Below, in pieces: positions 26,730 through 36,521 of a stretch of 64,000 bases of DNA; position 1 is the stretch's first letter, and the number at the start of each line of letters is the position of its first letter. The position numbers were made by a program, and so were the translations under genes. The stretch is from Halalkalibacillus sediminis (lineage in GTDB: Bacteria > Bacillota > Bacilli > Bacillales > Alkalibacillaceae): positions 310,001 to 374,000 of the forward strand of contig NZ_PJNH01000001.1 in the NCBI RefSeq assembly GCF_002844535.1, read 5' to 3'. Under the pieces are notes generated by a model, which was given only the letters and a program-made list of their open reading frames with translations, was not told the DNA's origin and made no database searches.

Positions 26730-27095
26730 ATGTCTAGTCAAGAATTACCAAGAGAAGTCAAACGTTTTAAGGAGTTTGTCCAGGAGCATCCTCGTTTAGT
26801 TGAAGCTGTAAAAAATAAAGAGTACACGTGGCAACAACTATATGATTTATGGAACCGTGAGGGAGAAGAGGCTCTTTTTTGGGAAGCTTTTGATAAAGAA
26901 ATAAACAACAATAATTCATCCATCGATCATGGCAAGTGGATGAAACAGACCATGGATATATTATCCAATGTAGATTTGGATAAATTAGATCACCAAATAA
27001 GAGGATTATCTAAAGCGATTGATCAATTACAAGATTTTGTTCAGTCCTCAAAACGCCCGCAGTCACCGTATCATAGAAGAACAAAGAGGTTTTAA
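26730..27095 (+). CDS. ylbD: YlbD-like putative spore coat protein
   Basis: A 121-residue charged protein with the YlbD_coat family opening LPREVKRFKEFVQEHP, then TWQQLYDLW and GEEALFW. The C-terminus is basic and Pro/Arg-rich. B. subtilis YlbD is a sigma-K controlled coat-associated protein. ATG at 26730 follows AGGGTGGTGG; ylbB, ylbC and ylbE seen in B. subtilis are absent around it. Confidence 0.85.
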   Translation: MSSQELPREVKRFKEFVQEHPRLVEAVKNKEYTWQQLYDLWNREGEEALFWEAFDKEINNNNSSIDHGKWMKQTMDILSNVDLDKLDHQIRGLSKAIDQLQDFVQSSKRPQSPYHRRTKRF

Positions 27096-27156
27096 TCTTC
27101 AACGTTGTAGAAAAATAAGCTCTTATTTGATATGATTAATGCATGGAGGTGGCTAT

Positions 27157-27594
27157 ATGCTAGCTAACATAGAAGTGATTGAAGTACTCGAGCAAGCTGA
27201 AAAGCTCGGGAAGATGATAAAGAAGTCAGACGATTTTGAAGCATATCAATCACATCAAGCAGAGCTTTATAGTGATGGGCAAGCGAAGAAACTTGTTGAT
27301 GACTTTACTAATATGAAAGACCAATATGAGGATGTACAACGATTCGGGCGTTATCATCCGGATTATTATAAAATCATGAAAGAAATACGTACAACCAAAC
27401 GAGAAATGGATATGAATGATTTCGTAGCCTCTTATAGACAGTCTGAAACAAAGCTGCAAGAACTGTTAGATGACGTCTCAGAGATCATTGCTCACGAAAT
27501 CAGTCCAAGTGTCAAAGTTCCGCGTGAAGGTCTAGCGTTAAAGGATTCAGGCTGTGGTTGCGGAAGCGGCGGCGGGTGCGGTTGCGCATCGTAA
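27157..27594 (+). CDS. ylbF: YlbF/RicF regulator with Cys-rich tail
   Basis: A 145-residue helical protein of the YlbF/YmcA family, a subunit of the RicA-RicF-RicT (Y-complex) that promotes RNase Y mRNA maturation and competence, biofilm and sporulation entry. The helical core with MKDQYEDVQRFGRYHPDYYKIMKE is followed by a flexible end with four cysteines in CGCGSGGGCGC. This motif is the reported iron-sulfur ligand region of RicF. The start at 27157 follows GGAGGTGG. It is followed closely by ylbG. Confidence 0.93.
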   Translation: MLANIEVIEVLEQAEKLGKMIKKSDDFEAYQSHQAELYSDGQAKKLVDDFTNMKDQYEDVQRFGRYHPDYYKIMKEIRTTKREMDMNDFVASYRQSETKLQELLDDVSEIIAHEISPSVKVPREGLALKDSGCGCGSGGGCGCAS

Positions 27595-27619
27595 ACTGTA
27601 GCGAAACGAGGTAATTATC

Positions 27620-27895
27620 GTGATTACAAAAAGACAAGGAATAGTAGTTTGGTTAAAAAACCTTAAATACAGTCGTAAATTAAAGCGTTACGGACATATG
27701 ATTTACACTTCACGAAAACAAAAATACATGCTTATTTACATCAACCAAGAAGATGTTGAAGATATTATCAAAGAATTAGAAGATCTTCACTTCGTAAAAG
27801 AAGTCGAACGTTCATACAGACCTTACGTGGAAGAGGTTTATGAGTCAAAAATCCCCGAAAAACCAAAAAAGGAACATGAGATCCAATCGATCTAA
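27620..27895 (+). CDS. ylbG: UPF0298 family protein YlbG
   Basis: A 91-residue protein with GTG start behind CGAGG. The blocks RQGIVVWLKNLKYSRKLKRYGH and YINQEDVEDIIKELEDLHFVK (both partly quoted) identify UPF0298, a small ferredoxin-like fold of unknown role. It is 25 bases after ylbF and ends in a good terminator, forming a short ylbD-ylbF-ylbG unit. Confidence 0.92.
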   Translation: MITKRQGIVVWLKNLKYSRKLKRYGHMIYTSRKQKYMLIYINQEDVEDIIKELEDLHFVKEVERSYRPYVEEVYESKIPEKPKKEHEIQSI

Positions 27896-27897
27896 AA

Positions 27898-27935
27898 AGA
27901 AAGCTACCTTCTGTGAAGGTAGCTTTCTGTATTTT
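27898..27935 (+). terminator. Terminator after ylbG
   Basis: A 13-bp perfect stem (AGAAAGCTACCTT and complement, 5-base loop), then GTATTTTTA. Confidence 0.88.
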
Positions 27936-28038
27936 TATACTTTAAGAATGTTTAACTTTGTTAAAGGAATAAAGTATGTGAAAAACAAAGGCTTTCGCCA
28001 TTAGGACTTGGCGATAAGCCAAGTTTTTCTCATAAAGG
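27933..28038 (+). repeat. Two-hairpin dispersed element, copy 2
   Basis: Ungapped match to 2481-2586 (about 91 percent). Here the second stem is stronger: GGCTT/AAGCC plus TCGCC/GGCGA with one bulged base, outside it GAAAAAC/GTTTTTC extended by ATG/CAT. The copy starts inside the tail of the ylbG terminator and its last bases overlap the stop codon of the minus-strand gene at 28030. Confidence 0.85.
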
Positions 28039-28416
28039 CTTTAACAAATGATTCAGCCGAAGTATTGAGATCAGGTGTTGAAAATAAATCTCTTCTTCGT
28101 GGTAAGAGCTTGAAGGAGGAACTTCAATTTCAATTAGCTTTTTTTGTATTCTTTCACTTATATGCTTGAATTCATCCAACCTGACGTTAGGCTTTCCGTT
28201 TTCAGTTCTAGGAATTCCTTCCAAACATATATAAATGGGTTGAAATGCCCCTTTTTCTGTTGGTTTGAAAATAGCTGCTAGTGAAGATTTGGGTTTTTCA
28301 TCGTTATTGTGGAAGACAATCAAATGTTGAACTCGTTCTTCCATGTTATTTATTAATGTAAATAATTCATAAACATCTCCGTAGCCATCACCGAGCTTGA
28401 TAAATCGTTGAGTCAT
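28030..28416 (-). CDS. Conserved hypothetical protein (DUF7147-like)
   Basis: A 128-residue soluble protein beginning MTQRFIKLGDGYGDVYELFTLI (partly quoted). The opening and the IFKPTEKGAFQPIYICLEGIP block recall a Bacillaceae family of about 130 residues that databases have labelled, without clear reason, methylthioribose kinase or DUF7147. No catalytic motif is visible. GGGGAGTG lies upstream. The stop codon is within the terminal bases of repeat copy 2. Confidence 0.7.
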   Translation of the reverse strand: MTQRFIKLGDGYGDVYELFTLINNMEERVQHLIVFHNNDEKPKSSLAAIFKPTEKGAFQPIYICLEGIPRTENGKPNVRLDEFKHISERIQKKLIEIEVPPSSSYHEEEIYFQHLISILRLNHLLKPL

Positions 28417-28544
28417 AGTGGTTCACTCCCCTTGTTTAGTACTCTTCAACTTTAGCATGTTCGATATTTTTTGTGAACTGAACATAGAATCCCAGCTGTC
28501 CATTTGATAAAATGATGACAAACATTCATTAAGGCGGAACATTT

Positions 28545-29954
28545 ATGAAGTATATCATAGGAGTATTATCAGCGATGATACTCGTTACAATTATTTTAGG
28601 TACATATCAATGGACTGAATGGAGTGAGTCTGAAAGTTCTATAGAAGATAGCACCCCTCTGATGAAAGTCGATCTCCGTGAACATAACGAGTATATAAGT
28701 GTGGAGCAAACTTTTACACAAGGATTGAATGGTGAATTTGAAGTTGAAGTACCTGCTAATGCTAGTGATTTTCTCTGCACAAAATCGGATGGGGAAGATT
28801 GTGCTGTGAGTGAAAATTCCATACAAGTGGTACCAGATGATAGTTTAACATTTAGTTTTCAACTCCCGATAGAGGAATTAGGAGATGAACTTTTATTTGT
28901 AAAAGATTGGTGGGTCAGATTAGCGAAAGATGGTGAACCGGTTGGCTTTGAAAGTCATATACAAATGACTGGTCTCAAACAAAAAGAATCGAAATGGTTG
29001 ATGTCAAGATCACCTGAATATGTGAACCAGCTAGAAACCATTAATTATTATGAATGGAATTTCAACAAACATGAACCACTTAACCTTATGAAGGTATCTA
29101 ACCTTTATAGCTCATATGAAGATGTTGGTCCTCTTCAAGTACATAGTACGATTCCTGTAAAGATTAGCCCTCTTAAAGAGGTCATGGACATTGTGCCTTT
29201 CGAAACTCCTTTTCTTCTAGTCATATCACCATCTGAAAAATCTATTTCTCAGCCAGGTATGGCATCAATACCTAGTCTTGAGAAAAGGAAAGTTGCTTCA
29301 GCTATGCTAGATAATCACTTGCTTTCAACTAGCTCAGACATGGATAGACGAACGATGAATGTACTATCTCAATACTTCTATTTGAATGAACCCAAGAACG
29401 AACACGAAGCAGCTATGGTTCGAGAACTGAAAAAAGTTGTTTCAGAAAGTGAAAAGAGTCAGTGGTTAGAGGAAATGAGTGCAATGCAATGGACTGACGA
29501 AAATATTTCTAGAAAGATGGACCGTATGCTCTCAAACATTTTCAATGTGGAGACAGAGTTCTTCACTTTAAATAAGGATGCAGAAGAACCAGTTCCTTTC
29601 TATGGGAAAGACAATAGATCGATCCGCTTGGATGGTAAAGCTCAAGAAGTAGAATGGGACAGTATCATTTACCGAGAATCTTCTTACATTCCTATTGCAG
29701 GACTATCTGAACTATTAGACTTTAGAATTGTAGGATTATCTGAAGGTGACGAATTATTTATTAATTACAATTCAGACAGATATCGTTTTTTTCTTGATCA
29801 AGATGTATTCATTGTAAATGAAGAAAGTTATGGTGTTGAAGAAGACCTTCTTGTTCAGATAGGAAAAGAAGTGTATATTAAATCCGAAAGGGTAGCAGAC
29901 ATACTATCCTTTGATTTAACTTTAAGAGATCAGTGGCTCAATATAAAAAAATGA
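28545..29954 (+). CDS. Membrane-anchored extracytoplasmic protein of unknown function
   Basis: A 469-residue protein with a single N-terminal hydrophobic helix (residues 2-22) and a long hydrophilic, acidic, Ser-rich remainder, so probably anchored and facing outward. Two cysteines close together (FLCTKSDGEDCAV, near residues 78-87) could form a disulfide. The last 110 residues have alternating strands with SYIPIAGLSELLDF and EVYIKSERVADIL, similar in style to stalk/copper-amine-oxidase-N repeats. No catalytic motif is recognised. The stop codon overlaps an antisense terminator hairpin. Confidence 0.75.
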   Translation: MKYIIGVLSAMILVTIILGTYQWTEWSESESSIEDSTPLMKVDLREHNEYISVEQTFTQGLNGEFEVEVPANASDFLCTKSDGEDCAVSENSIQVVPDDSLTFSFQLPIEELGDELLFVKDWWVRLAKDGEPVGFESHIQMTGLKQKESKWLMSRSPEYVNQLETINYYEWNFNKHEPLNLMKVSNLYSSYEDVGPLQVHSTIPVKISPLKEVMDIVPFETPFLLVISPSEKSISQPGMASIPSLEKRKVASAMLDNHLLSTSSDMDRRTMNVLSQYFYLNEPKNEHEAAMVRELKKVVSESEKSQWLEEMSAMQWTDENISRKMDRMLSNIFNVETEFFTLNKDAEEPVPFYGKDNRSIRLDGKAQEVEWDSIIYRESSYIPIAGLSELLDFRIVGLSEGDELFINYNSDRYRFFLDQDVFIVNEESYGVEEDLLVQIGKEVYIKSERVADILSFDLTLRDQWLNIKK

Positions 29955-30100
29955 CTCTTTTCCATTAATGGAAAAGAGTCAATTCTCTTCGATGCAACGA
30001 AGAGTGTACAAAAAGGGAGAGGAGAAACCGGAAAAATGTCTTATGGGGAATGATAAGACATCTCCGAGTCAGAACGGATTCCTCTTCATTCCGTTCTAAT
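29945..30100 (-). ncRNA. Candidate small RNA at the ylbH-leader/CsfG locus
   Basis: Read on the minus strand: AGAACGGA/TCCGTTCT hairpin (30097-30071), a 9-bp ATGTCTTAT/ATAAGACAT hairpin with a CCCC loop (30061-30036), a single-stranded CTCCTCTCCC (30024-30015), a CGAAGAG hairpin (30004-29985), and an 11-bp stem (29980-29953) followed by T7, a strong terminator. The plus strand has no such T-run. A GTATA at 30132-30128 and GG at 30113 are spaced as in a sigma-F promoter. The locus (between ylbG and rsmD) is where the ylbH-leader motif and sporulation RNA CsfG were described. Strand and identity are inferred. Confidence 0.6.
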
Positions 30101-30104
30101 TCTA

Positions 30105-30133
30105 TTGTTGACCTTTTTGTTGAGACTTATACT
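30105..30133 (+). promoter_or_regulatory. Putative sigma-A promoter of rsmD-coaD
   Basis: TTGTTG (30105-30110) and TATACT (30128-30133) are separated by 17 bases, about 25 bases before the rsmD start. It overlaps the antisense promoter proposed for the small RNA. Confidence 0.6.
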
Positions 30134-30158
30134 ATAAAATTAGTTTGTTGGTGATAAA

Positions 30159-31209
<1,051 letters not shown>

Positions 31210-31278
31210 TTTTTATGAAGAAGAAAGAGCTGTTAAATAGGCTTGTATACTAGACAATTACTTTTGTCATTGAGAAGT

Positions 31279-31312
31279 ACCTGGTGAGTACCAAAATCAC
31301 CAGGTCTTTTTT
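31279..31312. terminator. Terminator between coaD and ylbJ
   Basis: ACCTGGTGA/TCACCAGGT stem with CTTTTTT on the plus strand. It overlaps the last codons of the convergent ylbJ. Confidence 0.85.
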
Positions 31313-32511
31313 AATTGAAAGAAGATATAAATACATGCATATCCGACTGCAATCACTGTAATAATCGGTGCATAAAACTCGATCCAGCGCATCACCCAAA
31401 ATTCATAGAGATTCAATTTAGCCTCACTATCAACGGGGGTAGCTGAAGGGGAGAAAAGCTCCCGCTCTAAATATAGGGGTCTGAAAAAAATCCAAGTTAA
31501 TGTGACTGCGTATATTACATGTAAAATCCTACCTATAAAATATGGGAGGAACCTAATATCAGTTTGGGCAAGGATGCTTGCTACTTGTGCTTGTATAGAG
31601 AAACCATTGAAAGCTAGTATCGCACTGACGAAAATGAATTGATGTAGCAGCTCAGTATCTGCTTGTGAAATCATCTGAGACCCTAAAGTAATTTCGAAAA
31701 TTCCTGCTAAAAAAGGAAGAGTTAATTCACTGGGTAAGGTAAATGCTTCAAAAATCACAGAAATGATAGAACTGAACCACTTGGTTACTCCTGTTAAAAA
31801 TAACAGTTTATTTATAACAGAAAATAATACAATAAACCCACCTATTAAACATAACGTCTGAAGAGAACTCATGACAGCTTGTCCTAAAATTTGGCCTAAA
31901 GGTTGTGATTGTTCCAACCTTGTATGATGCAGCGACTTCCAGGAAGCTGTTAATCTTTCAAAAAAACCAATTTTGTGTTCTCTATTTAAAGAAGAATGTC
32001 TGCCTCTATAGAACCGCATAGTTAATCCAACAAGTATAGCGGCTATGTAGTGGGCAGCTGCGAGTAGAAGACCTGCCTTTGGGTCATGGAAGAAGCCGAT
32101 AGATATAGCTCCAAATATAAATAAAGGGTTTGAAGCATTAGTAAAAGATACTAACCTTTCAGCTTCAATTCGCGTAAGAACCTTACTTTTTCGTAAATTG
32201 GACGTGAACTTCGCTCCTGCTGGATAACCACTAGCCATCCCCATTCCTAGTACAACCCCACCTGACCCAGGTACGTTGAATAAAGGTCTCATCATGGGTT
32301 CAAGTAAAACACCAATCAGCTGGACAACCCCGAAAGCCAGTAACAACTCTGAGACGATAAAAAAAGGTAATAGTGAAGGTAGAACGATCTCCAACCATAG
32401 ATTCAGACCTCGAATGGAGGCTTCAAAAGATTGATCAGGAAAAATGATGATCGCTGCTGCCAAAAAGGAGACACTACACGCATAAACAATTGATTTAATA
32501 ATTTCCCCCAC
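31297..32511 (-). CDS. ylbJ: Sporulation integral membrane protein YlbJ
   Basis: A polytopic protein of about 404 residues with roughly eight to ten helices and two nucleoside-recognition (Gate) style halves. RGLNLWLEIVLPSLLPFFIVSELL, GMGMASGYPAGAKFT and FTNASNPLFIFGAI (quoted in part) are family hallmarks. YlbJ is sigma-E dependent and required for heat-resistant spores, with a role proposed in dipicolinate transport. The GTG at 32511 follows AGGGGG by 7 bases; an ATG at 32556 would add 15 residues but has no binding site. Confidence 0.9.
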   Translation of the reverse strand: MGEIIKSIVYACSVSFLAAAIIIFPDQSFEASIRGLNLWLEIVLPSLLPFFIVSELLLAFGVVQLIGVLLEPMMRPLFNVPGSGGVVLGMGMASGYPAGAKFTSNLRKSKVLTRIEAERLVSFTNASNPLFIFGAISIGFFHDPKAGLLLAAAHYIAAILVGLTMRFYRGRHSSLNREHKIGFFERLTASWKSLHHTRLEQSQPLGQILGQAVMSSLQTLCLIGGFIVLFSVINKLLFLTGVTKWFSSIISVIFEAFTLPSELTLPFLAGIFEITLGSQMISQADTELLHQFIFVSAILAFNGFSIQAQVASILAQTDIRFLPYFIGRILHVIYAVTLTWIFFRPLYLERELFSPSATPVDSEAKLNLYEFWVMRWIEFYAPIITVIAVGYACIYIFFQLKKTW

Positions 32512-32657
32512 TCTGTGACCCCCTAATGACGTAACTGTACGAATAGTTTTGTTCATAGTAAAATAAGATTAGAAAGAAGCTCGCTTTGGTATACTATACG
32601 CAATCATGGATAAGGGATATGCATGAAATCAAGTTATTCATAGGAGTTGAGATATCT

Positions 32658-33437
32658 ATGAGCCGACCTAAAATAGGACTGGCACTTGGGTCTGGTGGAG
32701 CAAGAGGATTCTCCCACCTAGGAGTTATAAAGGTGTTAGAAGAAAATGATATACCGGTTGATTACGTTGCAGGAAGCAGTATGGGAGCTTTAGTCGGTTC
32801 TTTTTATTGTGCGGGTCAAAGCGTTGAGCACATGTATCAATTAGCTTTGACTTTAAAGAAAAAGTACTTTATGGATTTTACAGTTCCAAAAATGGGTTTG
32901 GTTCAAGGGGAAAGAGTGAAGTCATATATTAGAATGTTTACATATGAAAAAAAACTGGAAGACTTTCCGATCCCTTTATCAGTTGTCGCAACAGATGTAC
33001 ACTCTGGTGAGAAGGTCATTTTAAGAGAGGGAGATGCTGCCTCTGCGGTAAGAGCTAGTATATCTATCCCTGGAGTATTTGTCCCAGAAAAAATAGAAGA
33101 TCGATTGTTGGTGGATGGTGGGGTAATTGACCGAGTGCCAATTTCAGTTGTCAAAGCTATGGGGGCAGACATTATTATAGCGATTGATTGTTCGAAGTTC
33201 GAAAGTAATATGGATGTACATTCTATTTACGATATTATTATGCAAAGTATTGATATCATGCAAGATGAAATAACACAGAAAGTCATGATGGATGCGGACT
33301 TTGTCCTTCGCCCTAAAGTTTATCAATATAGTTCGAGAAACTATACGGATATCAAAGAGATAATTCTTGAAGGTGAAAAGGAAGCTGAAAGATTTGTAGA
33401 GAAAATTAAAAAACAAATTAGGGATTGGAAGGAATAG
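32658..33437 (+). CDS. ylbK: Patatin-like phospholipase family protein YlbK
   Basis: A 259-residue hydrolase of the patatin/RssA family. The oxyanion loop GSGGARGFSHLGVI, nucleophile Ser41 in GSSMG and catalytic Asp153 in DGGVIDR form the usual Ser-Asp dyad. Physiological substrate unknown. ATG at 32658 follows AGGAG; the upstream part of the frame is not needed for the fold. It is 4 bases before ylbL. Confidence 0.92.
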   Translation: MSRPKIGLALGSGGARGFSHLGVIKVLEENDIPVDYVAGSSMGALVGSFYCAGQSVEHMYQLALTLKKKYFMDFTVPKMGLVQGERVKSYIRMFTYEKKLEDFPIPLSVVATDVHSGEKVILREGDAASAVRASISIPGVFVPEKIEDRLLVDGGVIDRVPISVVKAMGADIIIAIDCSKFESNMDVHSIYDIIMQSIDIMQDEITQKVMMDADFVLRPKVYQYSSRNYTDIKEIILEGEKEAERFVEKIKKQIRDWKE

Positions 33438-33441
33438 TTGG

Positions 33442-34458
33442 ATGTTGTTAACTCGTAAGCAATTCATTTTTTTATTAATAACGCTAGTAGTAGCAATATT
33501 TTTAAGCTACTACAAGATCGATTATTACATTTATCAACCGGGAGACACTCGAGCATTGAATGATGTGGTACAAATTGACGAAGGCTTTGATAGTGAAGGT
33601 GACATGCATTTAGTTACTGTTAGGGGAGGTCAAGCGACCCCGTTGTATTATTTATGGGCCCAATTAAGAACACACTATGACATCTATGATTTGGAAGATA
33701 TTCGTCCCGAAGGTATTAGTCAAGACGAATACATGGAGACCCAGCTTCATTTTATGGAGTCCTCTCAAGAGGCTGCTACAGTTGTCGCTTATGAAGCAGC
33801 TGAGAAAGATATTACTATTGAGTATAAAGGTGTTTACGTAGTTGCAGTCATTGAAGATATGCCAGCTAAAGGGCATTTGGAACCAGGAGACCGTATTATT
33901 GAAGTCGAAGGAAAAGAAATTGATTCAGACCGTTCATTAACTGATCAATTAAATGAAATGTCTCCCGGGGATGAAGTAGAGTTAAAAGTGCTGAGAGATG
34001 AGATGGAGCGATCGATATCATTTGAGTTAGGGTCTTTCCCAGATGAACCTGAAAGAGCTGGTATGGGCGTGTCGTTAGTGACTGACCGTGATGTAACCGT
34101 GAATCCAGAAGTCAACTTTGATAGTGGTACCATTGGAGGCCCGAGTGCCGGTATGATGTTTTCACTTGAAATTTATGATCAACTGACTGAGGAAGATATA
34201 ACGAAAGGCCGGTACATAGCTGGTACTGGTGAAGTGGACTATGAAGGCAATGTTTATCGTATAGGCGGGATTGATAAGAAAGTGGTTGCTGCAGATAAGG
34301 ATGGAGCCGACATCTTCTTCGCTCCAAATGAAAATGGAAAATCAGAGTCCAATTATGAAGTAGCGAAAGCTACCGCAGAAGAAATTGAAACGTCGATGGA
34401 GATCGTACCGGTAGATACTTTCTCAGACGCATTAGAATACTTGGAAGGCTTAGAATAA
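33442..34458 (+). CDS. ylbL: PDZ and Lon-type (S16) membrane protease YlbL
   Basis: A 338-residue protein with one N-terminal helix (about 7-24), a PDZ domain (about 125-195, with EDMPAKGHLEPGDRIIEV) and a Lon-like protease domain with Ser235 in GGPSAGMM and Lys at 279-280 in GGIDKK. This is the SepM/YlbL family of extracytoplasmic peptidases; B. subtilis YlbL affects the DNA-damage checkpoint by degrading YneA. It overlaps no gene and shares an operon with ylbK. Confidence 0.94.
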   Translation: MLLTRKQFIFLLITLVVAIFLSYYKIDYYIYQPGDTRALNDVVQIDEGFDSEGDMHLVTVRGGQATPLYYLWAQLRTHYDIYDLEDIRPEGISQDEYMETQLHFMESSQEAATVVAYEAAEKDITIEYKGVYVVAVIEDMPAKGHLEPGDRIIEVEGKEIDSDRSLTDQLNEMSPGDEVELKVLRDEMERSISFELGSFPDEPERAGMGVSLVTDRDVTVNPEVNFDSGTIGGPSAGMMFSLEIYDQLTEEDITKGRYIAGTGEVDYEGNVYRIGGIDKKVVAADKDGADIFFAPNENGKSESNYEVAKATAEEIETSMEIVPVDTFSDALEYLEGLE

Positions 34459-34489
34459 TTTTCGTGGGTTTGTTCCATTATACGCTTTT

Positions 34490-34522
34490 AAAAAGGAGGT
34501 ATTAGATCACCTCCTTTTTTAT
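34490..34522. terminator. Bidirectional terminator between ylbL and tmcAL
   Basis: AAAAAGGAGGT and ACCTCCTTTTTT arms with an 8-base loop; convergent genes. Confidence 0.9.
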
Positions 34523-34549
34523 ATTGAAGTACTTAAATATATGAGATTC

Positions 34550-35761
34550 TTATAAAAGAATCGGTCCCGTTAATTCTTGTTTCTTCATTCTCTTTTTTTG
34601 CGTACTGGAAAGCACTGAGTAGTATGCATCAGAGGCTCTTTCCTCGATTTGAAGCATTGGATGTTCAAATTCTTGTAGGTTAGCGATTAGAGGTTGGTCT
34701 AACTGTTTTTTTTGTTGCTGAATAAACTCTCTCCCATTCTTGGACATTCCCAGTATACGAATATAAGGTGCTTCTTCTAACTTTTTAATCGATTCTATTT
34801 CTTCTTTTTTCGTGTTCGTTAATAGATGGGTTAACACTCGCTGGATTCTTGTCCAGGTATATCTTTTCGTTTTAAGTAATTTCATCCAACCTTCAAAATC
34901 ATCAGCCTCTTTTATTGTTTGTTTCATGCGATACTCCAGACCTTCTTCCATCCCGTGTATCTGTTGAAGCTCTTCAATTGATTTTGTTTCAATCAAGTAT
35001 CGTAGAAAAGGGAAGTAGTAGGACCAGTCATGCCACTGTCCGTTTTCTCTCTGATAAGCTTTCAATTGTTCGATTGTCGCATCAGGTAGGGCTTGAATCG
35101 CACCTTTTGTCAATTCATTGACTGAAATGATTTCTTTACGGATGCTTGTAGCACTAGCAATGTCCTCGTTAATAGTAGGATCATGGTATCCACTTTTAGT
35201 GCGCTGGATAGTATCTACATTGATTTGATTTGGCATAGAAGCGGCAGCTTTTACATAACTGAATCCTAATATATTATTCGGCTGACCTAAATCGATAGTA
35301 TTTGAAACTAATCCGATTTCATCATAAGCATTTCTACTAGCGGTAGGAAAAGATTGGCCCAAATCTAAATTTTCGTGTAGCTTCTTTTTGAATTTCTTTT
35401 CATTTTTTATATAAGTCTTATACGCATCTTTGAATGGTTCAATACTACCTTCTTCGCTCCCGAAACAGACTGTATCCACACCTAAGCTTGAGAGCAATTG
35501 TACAGATCCGTGGGCGAATAAATCAGCATATTGGACTGCGTAAACAAAAGGAAGCTCAATAATGATATCGACCCCGTGAGAAAGAGCTGCTTTTGTACGA
35601 TGAAATTTATCAATGATTGCAGGTTCTCCTCGTTGTAAAAAGGATCCGCTCATCACTGCTACAGTAACATCAGCATTTGTTTTTTCTTTTGAAGATTCAA
35701 AGTGATATTTATGTCCATTGTGAAAAGGGTTGTACTCTACTATTAAGCCACATGCTTTCAT
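34550..35761 (-). CDS. tmcAL: tRNA(Met) cytidine acetate ligase (TmcAL, YlbM)
   Basis: A 403-residue nucleotidyltransferase-fold enzyme that makes N4-acetylcytidine at the wobble base of elongator tRNA-Met from acetate and ATP. GLIVEYNPFHNGHKYH with the HxGH-like motif opens the protein, and SGSFLQRGEPAIIDKFHR follows. The start is placed at the family MKACGLIVEYNPF; the longer frame adds 36 unrelated hydrophobic residues. The binding site before 35761 is weak. Divergent from ylbN. Confidence 0.93.
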   Translation of the reverse strand: MKACGLIVEYNPFHNGHKYHFESSKEKTNADVTVAVMSGSFLQRGEPAIIDKFHRTKAALSHGVDIIIELPFVYAVQYADLFAHGSVQLLSSLGVDTVCFGSEEGSIEPFKDAYKTYIKNEKKFKKKLHENLDLGQSFPTASRNAYDEIGLVSNTIDLGQPNNILGFSYVKAAASMPNQINVDTIQRTKSGYHDPTINEDIASATSIRKEIISVNELTKGAIQALPDATIEQLKAYQRENGQWHDWSYYFPFLRYLIETKSIEELQQIHGMEEGLEYRMKQTIKEADDFEGWMKLLKTKRYTWTRIQRVLTHLLTNTKKEEIESIKKLEEAPYIRILGMSKNGREFIQQQKKQLDQPLIANLQEFEHPMLQIEERASDAYYSVLSSTQKKRMKKQELTGPILL

Positions 35762-35918
35762 TACATCACAACTTTCTGCTATCGTATTACTAATAATGTA
35801 GAAGGAAATTGTGATAAAATCAAGATGATTACGGATAATATTTTGCCTGTTAAGAAAAAATATTGACAAAAGCTCTATTTCCTTTTACAATAACTCTTGT
35901 TGCCTTGAGGTGATTATA

Positions 35919-36470
35919 ATGAAATTATCGTTACAAAAAATACAAGCACAAGCTCCGTATTCGTTTTCTGAAAGTGTTGATGTCTCTGATCTGGAATCGA
36001 TGGATAATGATATCAGAGAGATCTCTGAAGTGGAGATCAATGGGGAAGCAACAGCCGAAAGTAAACTGATTGCGGTACGATTTCAAGTGACTGGTCAGAT
36101 GATTTTACCGTGTGCTCGAACACTTAAAGATGTAGAGTACCCATTTGATTTTGAAGCTGTTGAACAATTTACAACTGTAAGTTACGAAGCTTCAGAAGAA
36201 AATGAAATTCATTTTATTGACCGAGAAGTGCTTGACTTAACACCTTTTATCAAGGAAAATATTTTATTGGAAGTTCCTATTCGTGTCTTTAGCGAAGATT
36301 CAAGTGTGGATCAGATTACAGCTGATGGAAACGGTTGGAGTCTTCTAGAAGAAGATGAACATCAAGAAGCTCAGACAGAGGAAACTGTCGATGAAGAACA
36401 ATCTTCAGAGCAGAAAGTTGATCCTCGTCTATCATCCTTGAAAGAGTATTTTAAAGATAACAACGATTAA
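35919..36470 (+). CDS. ylbN: DUF177/YceD family protein YlbN
   Basis: A 183-residue acidic protein of the DUF177 family, whose gene nearly always precedes rpmF. The core with IRFQVTGQMILPCARTLKDVEYPFDFEAVEQF (partly present here) fits. The role is unproved; plant and E. coli homologues are linked to 23S rRNA processing. The C-terminal third is Glu/Gln/Asp-rich. ATG at 35919 follows GAGGTGA. It lies 51 bases before rpmF. Confidence 0.92.
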   Translation: MKLSLQKIQAQAPYSFSESVDVSDLESMDNDIREISEVEINGEATAESKLIAVRFQVTGQMILPCARTLKDVEYPFDFEAVEQFTTVSYEASEENEIHFIDREVLDLTPFIKENILLEVPIRVFSEDSSVDQITADGNGWSLLEEDEHQEAQTEETVDEEQSSEQKVDPRLSSLKEYFKDNND

Positions 36471-36521
36471 ATGGGTGAAATCCTTAAAATAATCGGATTG
36501 AATGAAAGGGAGGTGTAACAC

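Noticed and set aside
30010-30052. Plus-strand five-codon ORF after the GGGAGAGGAG in the rsmD upstream region
   Set aside because: Too short and spaced too far from the purine run; the minus-strand small RNA explains the C-rich/G-rich segment better.
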